NCBI RefSeq assembly: GCF_008124615.1
Contig: NZ_VNIB01000007.1
Location: 1 to 64,000 of the forward strand
Length of the DNA: 64,000 nt
Reading direction: 5' to 3'
Origin: Geothermobacter ehrlichii
GTDB taxonomy: Bacteria; Desulfobacterota; Desulfuromonadia; Desulfuromonadales; Geothermobacteraceae
Shown piece after piece: positions 9,000 to 17,124 of this stretch (within the stretch, counting starts at the first letter, position 1; every line of letters begins with the position of its first letter). The notes below the pieces were generated by a model. That model saw nothing but the letters and a program-made list of their open reading frames with translations, searched no databases and had not been told where the DNA came from. Position numbers and translations under genes: made by a program.

Positions 9000-10815
9000 C
9001 TCCGGGCCTCTCCTGGGGCAGATAGAGCCTGACCCGCGTCCCCTCGCCAAGACGCGAGGTGAACTCGAGCCGGCCGCCGTGTTCCTCGACGATACCAGCC
9101 GAAACCGACAGTCCCAGGCCGGTGCCGCCGCTCTCACGGCGGGTGGTGAAGAAGGGATCGGTCAGCTTCGGCAAATGCTGCGGATCGATGCCCCGGCCCT
9201 CGTCCGCCACCTCTAGAACCAAATGGTCGCCATCGCGCCAGGTGCGCAAAGTAACGGCCTGGTCGTGGGAGGTCAGGGCCTGGCAGGCGTTGAGCAGCAG
9301 GTTGACCACCACCTGCTCGATGCGCTGCGCCTTGCCGCGAAAGGTCGGCAATCCATCGGCGAGCTCGATCTGAAAACGGCTGGTCGCCTTCTTCAGGGTG
9401 TTCTCCACCAGCCGTACCGCCGCCTGGGCCACCTCGTTCAGGTCGACATCCTCGTTCAGTTCGGCGTCGTCGCGGCGGGCGAAGTCCTTCAGGTCCTCGA
9501 CGATCCGCTTGATGCGCCCGGCCGCCTGCTGCATCTCGTTGAGCATCTGCGGGATCTCGTCGCGCATGCGCGAGTAGTTGAGCCAGCCGAGCCTGAAATC
9601 GCCAGTCTGGCGGTAATGCTCGTCCAGCCGGGCGGCCACATCGGCCCAGACCTTTTTCAGGATCGGCAGATTGAGCAGGATCAGGCCGTTGGGATTGTTC
9701 ACCTCGTGTGCCACCCCGGACACCAGCACCCCCAGGGACGCCATCTTGTCGGCCTGGATAAGCTGCTGCTGGTGCACCTTGAGCCGCCGCAGGGCCTCCT
9801 CCTTTTCGGCGATCTCCCGTTTCAGATCCTCGGTCCGCAGGGCGACCTGCCGCTTGAGGGTGCTCGACCAGATGACGGTCAGGATCAGCACCGCCAGCAA
9901 CGGCCCGACGACCAGGGCGCCGAGCCGGACGATGCGCTCCCAGGGAACGCCAGGTTCCGGCAGCACCCCCAACCAGCGTTCATAGATCTGGCGGTAGCGA
10001 CCCGACTTCTTCAGCAGCGCCAGGCCCTCGTTGATCTTGGCCAGCAGGTCGCGGTTGCCTTTCTTCACCGCGTAGCCGTAGTCCTGGGCCACCAGCGGCC
10101 GGGCGATGGGATGGATGTTGTCCAGGCCGGCCTTGTGTATCAGGTATTCGCCGGGCAGCTTGGCGACCAGGGCGGCATCGCACTCTCCTTCGGCGAGCAG
10201 TCTCAGGGCGTCCTCCAGGGTCTCGACCGGCACCAGCTCGGCGTTCAGTTCCGGCCGGTCGAGCATGAAATCGTGCATCACCGCCCCGCGCATGACGATG
10301 ACCCGCTTGTTGGCCAGGTCCCGCAGTCTTTTGATCGGCGAACCGTTGCGCACCCAGATCGACTGGTGCACCTTGGCGTGGGGAATGGAGAAGTCGACCT
10401 CGCTGGTCCGCTCGCGGGTAAAGGCCATCCCCTGCAGGATATCGATCGTGCCGTCGGCCAGTCCGCGCCGCATCTCGTCCCAGGGGCCGAGGCGGATCTC
10501 GATCTCCATGCCCATCACCTCGGCGATGGCGCGGGACAGCTCGACATTGAAGCCGGCCGGATCGCCGTTTTCGTCGAGAAACTCGTAGGGCGGATAGTTG
10601 TGGTCGCCGCCGATGACGACGGGACTCTCGCGGACCGGAAGTCTCCCCGGCTCGTCATCCTCGGCGACGGCCGGCATCGCCGACAGGAAAAGAGACAGGC
10701 AGAACAGGAGGAGACCCCACCACAAACCTCCCCTCTTCCGGCTGGCGAAGTCTCCCGAATCGCTCCCGGACCCGCTTCGATCGACGACAACGCTGAATGG
10801 ATTACGCCCTGGCAT
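8992..10815 (-). CDS. sensor histidine kinase with periplasmic solute-binding (SBP_bac_3) sensor
   Basis: A 607-residue membrane kinase. After an N-terminal signal or anchor (about 31-50) comes a complete family-3 solute-binding domain (about 64-285; GDHNYPPYEF, AFTRERTSEVDFSIPH), one membrane helix (about 298-317), a coiled-coil, HisKA with H370 in GVAHEVNNPNG, and a HATPase domain (DEGRGIDP, GGTGLGLSVSAGIVEEHGG). R136 sits where amino-acid-binding members contact the ligand carboxylate. The aspartate that normally contacts the amino group appears to be K219 (DAALVAK), so the ligand may not be a simple alpha-amino acid. The gene overlaps the hydrolase upstream by 14 nt and the response regulator downstream by 8 nt. 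Confidence 0.92.
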   Translation of the reverse strand: MPGRNPFSVVVDRSGSGSDSGDFASRKRGGLWWGLLLFCLSLFLSAMPAVAEDDEPGRLPVRESPVVIGGDHNYPPYEFLDENGDPAGFNVELSRAIAEVMGMEIEIRLGPWDEMRRGLADGTIDILQGMAFTRERTSEVDFSIPHAKVHQSIWVRNGSPIKRLRDLANKRVIVMRGAVMHDFMLDRPELNAELVPVETLEDALRLLAEGECDAALVAKLPGEYLIHKAGLDNIHPIARPLVAQDYGYAVKKGNRDLLAKINEGLALLKKSGRYRQIYERWLGVLPEPGVPWERIVRLGALVVGPLLAVLILTVIWSSTLKRQVALRTEDLKREIAEKEEALRRLKVHQQQLIQADKMASLGVLVSGVAHEVNNPNGLILLNLPILKKVWADVAARLDEHYRQTGDFRLGWLNYSRMRDEIPQMLNEMQQAAGRIKRIVEDLKDFARRDDAELNEDVDLNEVAQAAVRLVENTLKKATSRFQIELADGLPTFRGKAQRIEQVVVNLLLNACQALTSHDQAVTLRTWRDGDHLVLEVADEGRGIDPQHLPKLTDPFFTTRRESGGTGLGLSVSAGIVEEHGGRLEFTSRLGEGTRVRLYLPQERPGDE

Positions 10816-11707
10816 CCGCCTGCTCCATCATGGCCCGAAGGGCCTCCAGTATGTGACCGCCCCGACGGACCGGCAGCGAGAAATGCCCCTCGCCGGGAAT
10901 TTCCTCCAAAACCGCCGTCGGCAGCTGTGCCGCGTACCAGCGGCCGTGGGCGACGGGCACCGTCCGGTCATCCCCGCCATGCCAGATCATCACCGGAACC
11001 CGGATCGACAGCAGGGAAAAATCGAGCGGGCCGGCGAGCAGTTCCAGATCCTGCACCACCCCGTCCCCTCCCCGGCGAAACGCCTCGGCGATGGAGGCCA
11101 CCAGCCTCTCGCGCACATCGGGCCGGCGCAGGATGGCGCGATCGGCCGCCGGCATGACCGGCGCCAGCAGTCCCAGCGTCCACGCCGGACGGGCGGCGAG
11201 CAAGGGGCTGACGACGGAACGGAAAAAGGGGCGGGCCAGCCGCGGACAGAATCGCATCAGCCCGAAACAGAGGCGGGCCGGCAGATGCAGGGCCAGAGCC
11301 AGCTCCGGAACGACAACCGGCGCCAGACCGCAGACCAGCCCCAGCGCCGAAACCCGCTCTTTCAGATGCGCCGCGACGGCGAGAGTGAAAAGGGCGCCGC
11401 CCGACACCCCGAGCAGGGCGAAGCGGCCAATACCCAGCTCGCTGGCGGCAGCCGACAGATCCGCCGCCCAGTCGGCAAACCGGCGACCGGGCGCGACATC
11501 GGACCGCCCGTAGCCTGGACGGTCGATGGCGATCAGCCGCACACCGAGCCGTGCCGCCTCTTCGGCGACCAGGGCCGCCTCGAGCCGGCTGCCGGGGAAG
11601 CCGTGCTGATAGAAAACCGGGCGGCCCGTCGCGTCGCCAAAGACGCTGACCGCCAGCCGCCTGCCGTCCGGCAGGTTCAAGAGCCGGGTCTGCCGGTCCC
11701 CGTCCAC
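10802..11707 (-). CDS. alpha/beta hydrolase
   Basis: A 301-residue alpha/beta-hydrolase fold protein without signal peptide. The oxyanion-hole motif QHGFPGS is near residue 33, the nucleophile elbow is GVSGGA, and the C-terminal catalytic histidine is in EGHFSLP. The substrate cannot be told. It starts with GTG at 11707, chosen because GGAGG lies 5 nt upstream. It begins 11 nt after the DHOD-like gene and overlaps the histidine kinase gene by 14 nt, so it is probably co-transcribed with the sensory pair. Confidence 0.85.
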   Translation of the reverse strand: MDGDRQTRLLNLPDGRRLAVSVFGDATGRPVFYQHGFPGSRLEAALVAEEAARLGVRLIAIDRPGYGRSDVAPGRRFADWAADLSAAASELGIGRFALLGVSGGALFTLAVAAHLKERVSALGLVCGLAPVVVPELALALHLPARLCFGLMRFCPRLARPFFRSVVSPLLAARPAWTLGLLAPVMPAADRAILRRPDVRERLVASIAEAFRRGGDGVVQDLELLAGPLDFSLLSIRVPVMIWHGGDDRTVPVAHGRWYAAQLPTAVLEEIPGEGHFSLPVRRGGHILEALRAMMEQADARA

Positions 11708-11718
11708 CTTGCCTCCGG

Positions 11719-12774
11719 CTAGTCGATACCGACAAAGAGCTTGATGTACTGCAGGCGCTCGAAGCTTTCCGGCTGGTCGCTGTGCGAACGACTCAGACGG
11801 CCGCGGAAGCGGTCGAGGCTGTCAAATCCCTTCTGTTGCATCCAGTCGGAAAGCTGCTGCCGGATCTCGCCGATCCGCTCCAGGCCGTGCTGATAGAGAG
11901 TCGAGCAGAGCTGCACCACCTGGGCGCCGGCCAGCAGCTGCTTGACGGCGTCCTGCCCGGTATGGATGCCGGTGGTCGCCGCCAGGTCGGCATCCACCCG
12001 CCCGTAAAGGAAGGAGATCCAGCGCAGGGGGGTATGAATCTCGCTCGAATCGCTGTAGGGATTGCCCGCCTTCAGCTCGAGCCTGTCGATGTCGATGTCG
12101 AACTGATAGAAACGGTTGAACAGCACCAGGGCGTCGGCGCCGCGCCAGACGATCCTGCCGCCGGTCTCCCCCGGACCGCACCAGCCGACGGTGAAGGGGG
12201 GGGCTTCCTGGCGGTCGGCGCAGAGGTGCTGGGCGAAATGGGCGAACGAACTGAAATAGGGGCCGATCTTCATGGCCACGGGAATGTCGACCTTCGACTT
12301 GACCTCGTGCAGCACCCGGTAATAGCGGTTTTCAACCTCTTCCGAACTCTGGCCGGCATCGGTCGGCATCAGGGCGACATTCAGCTCGATGGCGTCGGCG
12401 CCGGCGCTCTGCAGCTTCTCCGCATAGTCGGCCCAGCGCTGCGAGGAGACGCAGTTGAGACTGGCGATGACCGGAATCTCCACCGCCCGTTTCGCATCCT
12501 GAACCAGCTGCAGGTAGTCCCTGGGACCGAGCTCGATCCCGTAGCCCTGCAGATACTCCAGCCCCTCGCCACCGTACATGCCGTCGGCGGAATCGGCCAT
12601 CTTCCCGGTTTCGGCCAGAATCTGCTCTTCGAACAGCGACTTGAGAACGACGGCGCCGGCGCCGGCCTCGGCGCAACGGCGAACGCCGTCCACGGTTCCG
12701 GTCAGGCTCGAACTGGCAACGACAAGGGGATTTTTCAGGCTCAGTCCCATGTAGCGGGTTGAAAGATCGACCAT
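11719..12774 (-). CDS. dihydroorotate dehydrogenase-like protein
   Basis: A 351-residue FMN-binding TIM-barrel protein of the DHOD superfamily. It opens with LSTRYMGLSLKNPLVVASS, the N-terminal pattern of class 1 enzymes, and carries IPVIASLNCVSSQRWADYA, IELNVALMPTD and PVAMKIGPYFSS. This subfamily is usually labelled DHOD-like because the catalytic Cys/Ser loop of true pyrimidine enzymes is not obvious, and no pyr genes are nearby. It is the first gene of the run leading to the kinase. Its substrate and link to the sensory genes are unknown. Confidence 0.85.
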   Translation of the reverse strand: MVDLSTRYMGLSLKNPLVVASSSLTGTVDGVRRCAEAGAGAVVLKSLFEEQILAETGKMADSADGMYGGEGLEYLQGYGIELGPRDYLQLVQDAKRAVEIPVIASLNCVSSQRWADYAEKLQSAGADAIELNVALMPTDAGQSSEEVENRYYRVLHEVKSKVDIPVAMKIGPYFSSFAHFAQHLCADRQEAPPFTVGWCGPGETGGRIVWRGADALVLFNRFYQFDIDIDRLELKAGNPYSDSSEIHTPLRWISFLYGRVDADLAATTGIHTGQDAVKQLLAGAQVVQLCSTLYQHGLERIGEIRQQLSDWMQQKGFDSLDRFRGRLSRSHSDQPESFERLQYIKLFVGID

Positions 12775-12878
12775 GGCATCCTTCCTCTGGTGGAATCGGT
12801 TTTGCGGCAGGATAACGCAAAATGCTGGCGAAAGGCCAGACCATTCAACGGGTTCAGGCCCATCCGGACGACGGGAAA

Positions 12879-12906
12879 GCGGCCCGGAAGGAGACCTCCG
12901 GACCGC
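12879..12906 (-). terminator. probable terminator after the cytochrome P460-like gene
   Basis: A 12-bp stem with two G-U pairs (GCGGTCCGGAGG/CTTCCGGGCCGC) and a TCTC loop is followed by only a short TTT, about 9 nt after the stop at 12916. Confidence 0.6.
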
Positions 12907-12915
12907 TGGGCCGAT

Positions 12916-13416
12916 TTACTTGACCGGGCCGGTAAAGATCCAGTCGTTGCTGATCACCGCCTGGTGGCACTGGATGCAACCCTTGACCTTGCCTTCCTTG
13001 AGCACCTTGCCGTCGGGAGCGTACTTGGCCCAGAACCAGTCGCCGGCCTCGCTGTCATAGCCCTCGACCCGGTACATGACCGTGACCGCAGCCAGCTTCT
13101 TCTCGGGCGTGTAGTTCTCCTTGACCACGAAGGCGCCATTCGGCAGCATGCCCTTTTTCGCCTCGATGGCCGCGAGGGCGTCGGGACTGACGTAGGTGGT
13201 CAGAAAGGCGCCGTGGGGATGACGCCCCTTGTAGAGTTTTTCCTTGCCGGGGAAAAGCGGCCATTGCTGATAGGGTTCGGTCTGGTGGATGTAGCGCCAC
13301 ACCGCCTTGCCGTCGGCAGCCGGGCGGTCCATGCCGCCGGCAACGGCGACGGCGGCCGCCAGCAAGACCAGAACCAGGCACCAGGCCCCTGCCGAAAACA
13401 TCCGTGACATTCTCAT
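12916..13416 (-). CDS. cytochrome P460-like periplasmic monohaem protein
   Basis: A 166-residue exported protein: signal peptide in the first 27 residues (ending AVAVAGG), then a cytochrome P460-type fold (WRYIHQTEPYQQWPLFPGK, GAFLTTYVSPDA) and one haem c site CIQCH near the C-terminus (about 145-149). Related proteins oxidise hydroxylamine or nitric oxide, but many in anaerobes have no known role. The GGAGAG 6 nt before ATG 13416 fixes the start. The gene stands alone, with a terminator after it and a truncated Crp-like gene upstream on the same strand. Confidence 0.8.
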   Translation of the reverse strand: MRMSRMFSAGAWCLVLVLLAAAVAVAGGMDRPAADGKAVWRYIHQTEPYQQWPLFPGKEKLYKGRHPHGAFLTTYVSPDALAAIEAKKGMLPNGAFVVKENYTPEKKLAAVTVMYRVEGYDSEAGDWFWAKYAPDGKVLKEGKVKGCIQCHQAVISNDWIFTGPVK

Positions 13417-13456
13417 CGCGTCTCTCCTCCATGTCTGTTGGTTGGCTTACCGGGCC

Positions 13457-13514
13457 GTTGAAAAACGATTGCAGCCGGCATGCCCTCGAGTCCGCCCTCA
13501 TGACGTTTTTCAAC
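13457..13514. repeat. GTTGAAAAACG hairpin repeat, copy 1
   Basis: GTTGAAAAACG at 13457-13467 is matched by CGTTTTTCAAC at 13504-13514, a perfect 11-bp inverted repeat. Copy 2 at 59934-59984 shares both arms and the inner GATTGCAG and CCGCCCTCATGACG blocks. A half copy lies at 47372-47402. Confidence 0.85.
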
Positions 13515-13587
13515 ACCCTGTTCCGACCGCTCGCATGCGGACGGAAAGGAACTGTTTAATTATCGGTCAATCCGGCAGCCCCGTCCC

Positions 13588-13863
13588 TCAGGCCAGCCGC
13601 TCCGGGTGGAGCAAAGAGAGGGAACGATAGCCGGTGACCAGCAGGCCGGAACGCCTGAGCCGGGCCAGCTCTTCAGCCACCACCTCGCGGGATGCGCCGA
13701 TGAGGGTGGCCAGATCCTTCTGCGTCAGTGACAGCCGGACGGTGCCTCCCCGCTCCCGTACCCCGTGCCGGTCGGCCATCTGTTCTTCGCCCATCCCGGC
13801 GAAGAGATCCGCCCGCTTCAGATACCAGAGCTTGCTCTGCATGTGAGTGCCATTCCCTGTCAT
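13588..13863 (-). CDS. mini Crp/Fnr-family protein lacking the cyclic-nucleotide domain
   Basis: A 91-residue protein that reads as the two ends of a Crp/Fnr regulator joined in frame. Residues about 8-30 (SKLWYLKRADLFAGMGEEQM) match the usual N-terminal arm. From about 31 (DRHGVRERGG, then LSLTQKDLATLIGASREVV) it is the C-terminal winged helix-turn-helix. The sensory beta-roll and dimerisation helix, some 130 residues, are missing. ATG 13863 has AGGAAAGG upstream and there is no internal stop, so it can be expressed. It may be a deletion relic or a small DNA-binding protein competing for Crp sites. Confidence 0.75.
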   Translation of the reverse strand: MTGNGTHMQSKLWYLKRADLFAGMGEEQMADRHGVRERGGTVRLSLTQKDLATLIGASREVVAEELARLRRSGLLVTGYRSLSLLHPERLA

Positions 13864-13982
13864 GCGCCTTTCCTAACGTATACCAGATGGACGGACGATC
13901 CGTTGTCGAATGCCGAAAAAACCTGATTCGTCATTGACCCCGGCCGATGGCTGCCCTAATCTTCTGTTTCATGGGATCGAAA

Positions 13983-14807
13983 ATGAAACTGGAAACCTTC
14001 GCCGTTCTGCTGCTGGTCGTCCTGCTCGCCTTCTACGCCGGCTGGTATTTCTACGACACCCTGGAACCGGAGAGCCCGCCGACTCCGGCCGCCGACATCG
14101 AACCGCCGCCGCAGGCTCCCCCGAAACAGAGCGAGCGGTTGCCCATGCCGCCGCGCCACCCGGTTTCCCTGCCGGAAAAACCGCCGGAAACGGACGCGAA
14201 ACAGCCGGCCGTTCTCCCCTTCCCCAGAAAGCTGGCGGAAGTCGACGGCTATCTGCAAAGACGGCTGCAGGACCTGGTCCGGGACAAATCCCTGCTGCGG
14301 CTGCTGCGGCTGGAACATTTCATCGGCCGGCTGGTGGTCTTCATCGACCAGCTGCCCGAAAAAAACCTGCCGAGACAGCACCTGCCGGTGAATCCGCCGG
14401 CGCCCCCCTTTCTTGTCGACCGGCTCGACGGCCACGACGTGATCAGCTCGGCCAACGCCCGGCGCTACGACCCCTACATCCGGCTGCTGACAGCCATCCC
14501 GCAGCAGACCCTGCTGCGCATCTATCGCGGCCTCTATCCTCTCTTCCAACAGGCGTGGCGGCAGACCGGGCAGCCGGGTTATTTCAACGACCGCCTGATC
14601 GAGGTCATTGATCATCTGCTGGCCACGCCGTTGCCGAAGGAACCGATTCCCCTGGTCCGACACATCAACCGCTACCGCTTCGCCGATCCGCGCCTGGAAG
14701 CCGAATCGGCCGGCCGCAAGCTGCTGCTGCGTGCGGGAGAGCAGCACGCCCGCACCCTGCTGCAATGGCTGAAGGAGTTGCGGACCGAACTGGCCGGGCC
14801 GGGCTGA
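13983..14807 (+). CDS. membrane-anchored DUF3014 protein
   Basis: A 274-residue protein with one N-terminal membrane helix (about 6-21) followed by a proline-rich spacer (about 27-75) and a helical C-terminal domain matching DUF3014 (LAEVDGYLQRRLQDLVRDKS, HFIGRLVVFIDQLPEKNL). The family is mostly single-pass periplasmic proteins of unknown function. ATG 13983 was chosen because it puts a charged MK directly before the helix; an in-frame ATG at 13971 is possible. The YkgJ-like gene starts 5 nt after its stop, so the two are an operon. Confidence 0.8.
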   Translation: MKLETFAVLLLVVLLAFYAGWYFYDTLEPESPPTPAADIEPPPQAPPKQSERLPMPPRHPVSLPEKPPETDAKQPAVLPFPRKLAEVDGYLQRRLQDLVRDKSLLRLLRLEHFIGRLVVFIDQLPEKNLPRQHLPVNPPAPPFLVDRLDGHDVISSANARRYDPYIRLLTAIPQQTLLRIYRGLYPLFQQAWRQTGQPGYFNDRLIEVIDHLLATPLPKEPIPLVRHINRYRFADPRLEAESAGRKLLLRAGEQHARTLLQWLKELRTELAGPG

Positions 14808-14812
14808 GAACC

Positions 14813-15358
14813 ATGCCGTCATCCGCTCTTGCCGCCTACCGGCAGCTGCTGACCCGGATCGATGCCTTCGCCGCCAAAACCAGGCAACGTCTCGGCGAGC
14901 AGCTGTACTGCCGTCCGGGCTGCGCCGGCTGCTGCACTCACATCGGCGTTCTGCCGGTGGAAGCCCTCGCCCTGTCCGGGGCCCTCGCCGAAGCTCCGCC
15001 ACCACTACGCGAACGGGTCCGGAAACGTCTCGCAAACACTGCCGGCGACGACTGTCCGCTGCTGGAGCAGAACCTCTGCCTGCTCTATGACGCCCGGCCG
15101 GTCATCTGCCGGACCCAGGGACTGCCACTGCTGGTCGGCAGCGGCGAAGAACGCCGCATCGACTTCTGCCCGCTCAACTTCCGGGGACTCGACAGCCTGC
15201 CGGGAGAGGTCGTTCTCGACCTCGACCGTCTCAACCAGACCCTGGTGGCGATCAATCTGCTGCTGGGTGAAAAACTGAAAAGAGAGGGGATCAGGATGCC
15301 GGAGCGCCTGCGCGTCGCTGAGGCGCTCGTCTGGAACCCGCTGGCCGCTGCCGGCTAA
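14813..15358 (+). CDS. YkgJ family cysteine-cluster protein
   Basis: A 181-residue cytoplasmic protein with the YkgJ cysteine pattern: CRPGCAGCCTH near residue 33, then CPLLEQNLCLLYDARPVICR and a later FCPLNF. The cluster is thought to bind zinc or an iron-sulfur centre, and the function is not established. The start ATG 14813 lies 5 nt after the DUF3014 stop. Its 3' end overlaps the convergent ZIP transporter gene by 4 nt. Confidence 0.85.
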   Translation: MPSSALAAYRQLLTRIDAFAAKTRQRLGEQLYCRPGCAGCCTHIGVLPVEALALSGALAEAPPPLRERVRKRLANTAGDDCPLLEQNLCLLYDARPVICRTQGLPLLVGSGEERRIDFCPLNFRGLDSLPGEVVLDLDRLNQTLVAINLLLGEKLKREGIRMPERLRVAEALVWNPLAAAG

Positions 15359-16170
15359 CCGAGGGCGACGTCGAGGGCCATCATCACCGCGAACCCGGCC
15401 AGGGTCGCCATGGTGACGAGGTCGATATGGGCGTTGATGCGCTGCGATTCCGGAATCAGTTCCTCGACGACGACAAAGATCATCGCCCCGGCAGCGAAAC
15501 AGAGCGCGTAGGGCAGAATGGACTGCATGTAGGTCACGAACAGAACGCCGATCAGCCCGGCGACCGGTTCGACCATGCCGGACGCCTGCCCGAGAAGAAA
15601 ACTCCTGCCCTTGCCCATCCCTTCCCGGCACAGGGGGAGCGAAACCGCCGTCCCTTCCGGAAAGTTCTGGATACCGATGCCCAGCGCCAGGGCAATCGCG
15701 CCCCCCAGGGTCGCCGACGGCAGACCGACGGCTACGGCACCGAAAGCGACGCCGACGGCCAGACCTTCGGGGATGTTGTGCAGGGTGATGGCCAGAACCA
15801 GCAGGGTGCTGCGCTGCCACGAGGTCTTGACCCCCTCGCTCTGGTCGATGCGCAGCCCGGGATGCAGATGCGGCAGGAAACGGTCGGTCAGGCGCATGAA
15901 GACGCCGCCGCCGAGAAAGCCGATGACGGCGGTCAGCCAGGGGGTGTGCCCCAGCTGGGCGGCCATCTCGATACCGGGGGAAAGCAGCGACCAGAAACTC
16001 GCCGCGATCATGACGCCGGCGGCAAAGCCCAGCATCGCGTCGAGCAGCCTGCGCCGCACCACCGGAACGAAAAAGACCAGCGAGGCGCCGGCGGCGGTCA
16101 CTCCCCAGGTGAAGAGTGTCGCCAGCAGGGTCTGGACAACGGGACTGAGCTGCTGAAAAGGCTCGAACAT
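15355..16170 (-). CDS. ZIP family divalent-metal transporter
   Basis: A 271-residue inner-membrane protein with about eight hydrophobic helices. The ZIP metal-binding motifs are present: HNIPEG in helix 4, QNFPEG in helix 5, and EELIPES further on. The QNFPEG variant and the overall length resemble the ZIP11/GufA branch, which usually brings zinc or other divalent cations into the cytoplasm. The usual histidine-rich loop between helices 3 and 4 is short (PHLHPGLRIDQSEG). It is transcribed alone and converges on the YkgJ gene. Confidence 0.9.
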   Translation of the reverse strand: MFEPFQQLSPVVQTLLATLFTWGVTAAGASLVFFVPVVRRRLLDAMLGFAAGVMIAASFWSLLSPGIEMAAQLGHTPWLTAVIGFLGGGVFMRLTDRFLPHLHPGLRIDQSEGVKTSWQRSTLLVLAITLHNIPEGLAVGVAFGAVAVGLPSATLGGAIALALGIGIQNFPEGTAVSLPLCREGMGKGRSFLLGQASGMVEPVAGLIGVLFVTYMQSILPYALCFAAGAMIFVVVEELIPESQRINAHIDLVTMATLAGFAVMMALDVALG

Positions 16171-16269
16171 GGCGGCAAAGAAATCAAAGGGGTAGCATGG
16201 GGGCGAACGGCCGTAGTGACAACGTTACATCAGACGCCCGCCGCTGCGCCAGCCTTTTCATCGGTACCC

Positions 16270-16313
16270 GGCGCAGGAGCGGGGCGCGCCATGGCGCGTC
16301 CCGCTCCTGCGCC
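16270..16313. repeat. 44-nt near-perfect palindrome
   Basis: GGCGCAGGAGCGGGGCGCGC is followed after a 4-nt centre by its complement with one mismatch (a G-T pair), giving a hairpin of about 20 bp. It lies between the ends of the ZIP promoter region and the crotonase stop at 16332. No U-tract follows on either strand, so it is not a typical intrinsic terminator. Confidence 0.85.
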
Positions 16314-16331
16314 CGTGATCGTCCCGACCGG

Positions 16332-17114
16332 TCACTGGTTCTTCCAGACCGGCGGCCGCTTCTGCAAAAAGGCGTTCATTCCCTCCTTCTGGTCCTCGGT
16401 GGCGAAACAGAGCCCGAACAGATCGGCCTCATATTCGAAGGCCTGCTCCGAGCCCATCTCCAACCCGTTGTCGACCGCCTCCTTGATCAGCCGTACCGCC
16501 ACCTGCGGCTTGGCGGCGATCCTGGCCGCCAGCTCCCTGGCCGCCGGCAGCAGCCCGTCGTCAGGATACACCTCGTTGACCAGACCGATCTCCATCGCCC
16601 GCCGGGCGGAAATCATGTCACCGGTAAACAGCAGCTGCTTGGCGATGCCCTTGCCGACCAGGCGCGGCAGCCGCTGGGTGCCCGCCCAGCCCGGAATGAT
16701 GCCCAGGTTGACCTCGGGCTGGCCGATTTTCGCGCTCTCGGCGGCCAGGCGGATGTCGCAGGCCATGGCCAGCTCGCAGCCACCGCCGAGAGCGTAACCG
16801 TTGATGGCGGCGATCACCACCTTGGGCATCTTTTCGATCTGGCAGAACAGCTTCTGGGCACTGCGGGCGGCCTCCCGGGCCTCGAGCGGACCGAGGGATA
16901 CCATGACCGAGATGTCGCCGCCGGCGATGAAGGCCCTGTCACCGGCGCCGGTGAGGATGACCACGTGCACGTCGCGATCCTCCTCCAGCTTCCGCAGCGC
17001 CTCACCGAGTTCGGCAATGGTGGCGGGATCGAGGGCGTTGAGGGCCGCGGGCCGGTTGACGGTCAGGACGGCGACCCTCTCCTTCTTTTCGAGCAGCAGG
17101 TTGCGAAAATCCAT
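16332..17114 (-). CDS. enoyl-CoA hydratase/crotonase family protein
   Basis: A 260-residue crotonase. The CoA/oxyanion region AGDRAFIAGGDISVM and the glycine-rich GYALGGGCELAMACDIRLA are intact; the glutamate in GGGCE and the second in PEVNLGIIPGWAGTQRLPR match the two catalytic glutamates of short-chain enoyl-CoA hydratases. It should hydrate 2-enoyl-CoA such as crotonyl-CoA. It starts 10 nt after the YhdH-type reductase with a GGGAGG site, so both probably serve one acyl-CoA pathway. Exact chain specificity is not visible. Confidence 0.92.
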   Translation of the reverse strand: MDFRNLLLEKKERVAVLTVNRPAALNALDPATIAELGEALRKLEEDRDVHVVILTGAGDRAFIAGGDISVMVSLGPLEAREAARSAQKLFCQIEKMPKVVIAAINGYALGGGCELAMACDIRLAAESAKIGQPEVNLGIIPGWAGTQRLPRLVGKGIAKQLLFTGDMISARRAMEIGLVNEVYPDDGLLPAARELAARIAAKPQVAVRLIKEAVDNGLEMGSEQAFEYEADLFGLCFATEDQKEGMNAFLQKRPPVWKNQ

Positions 17115-17124
17115 GCCGCCCTCC

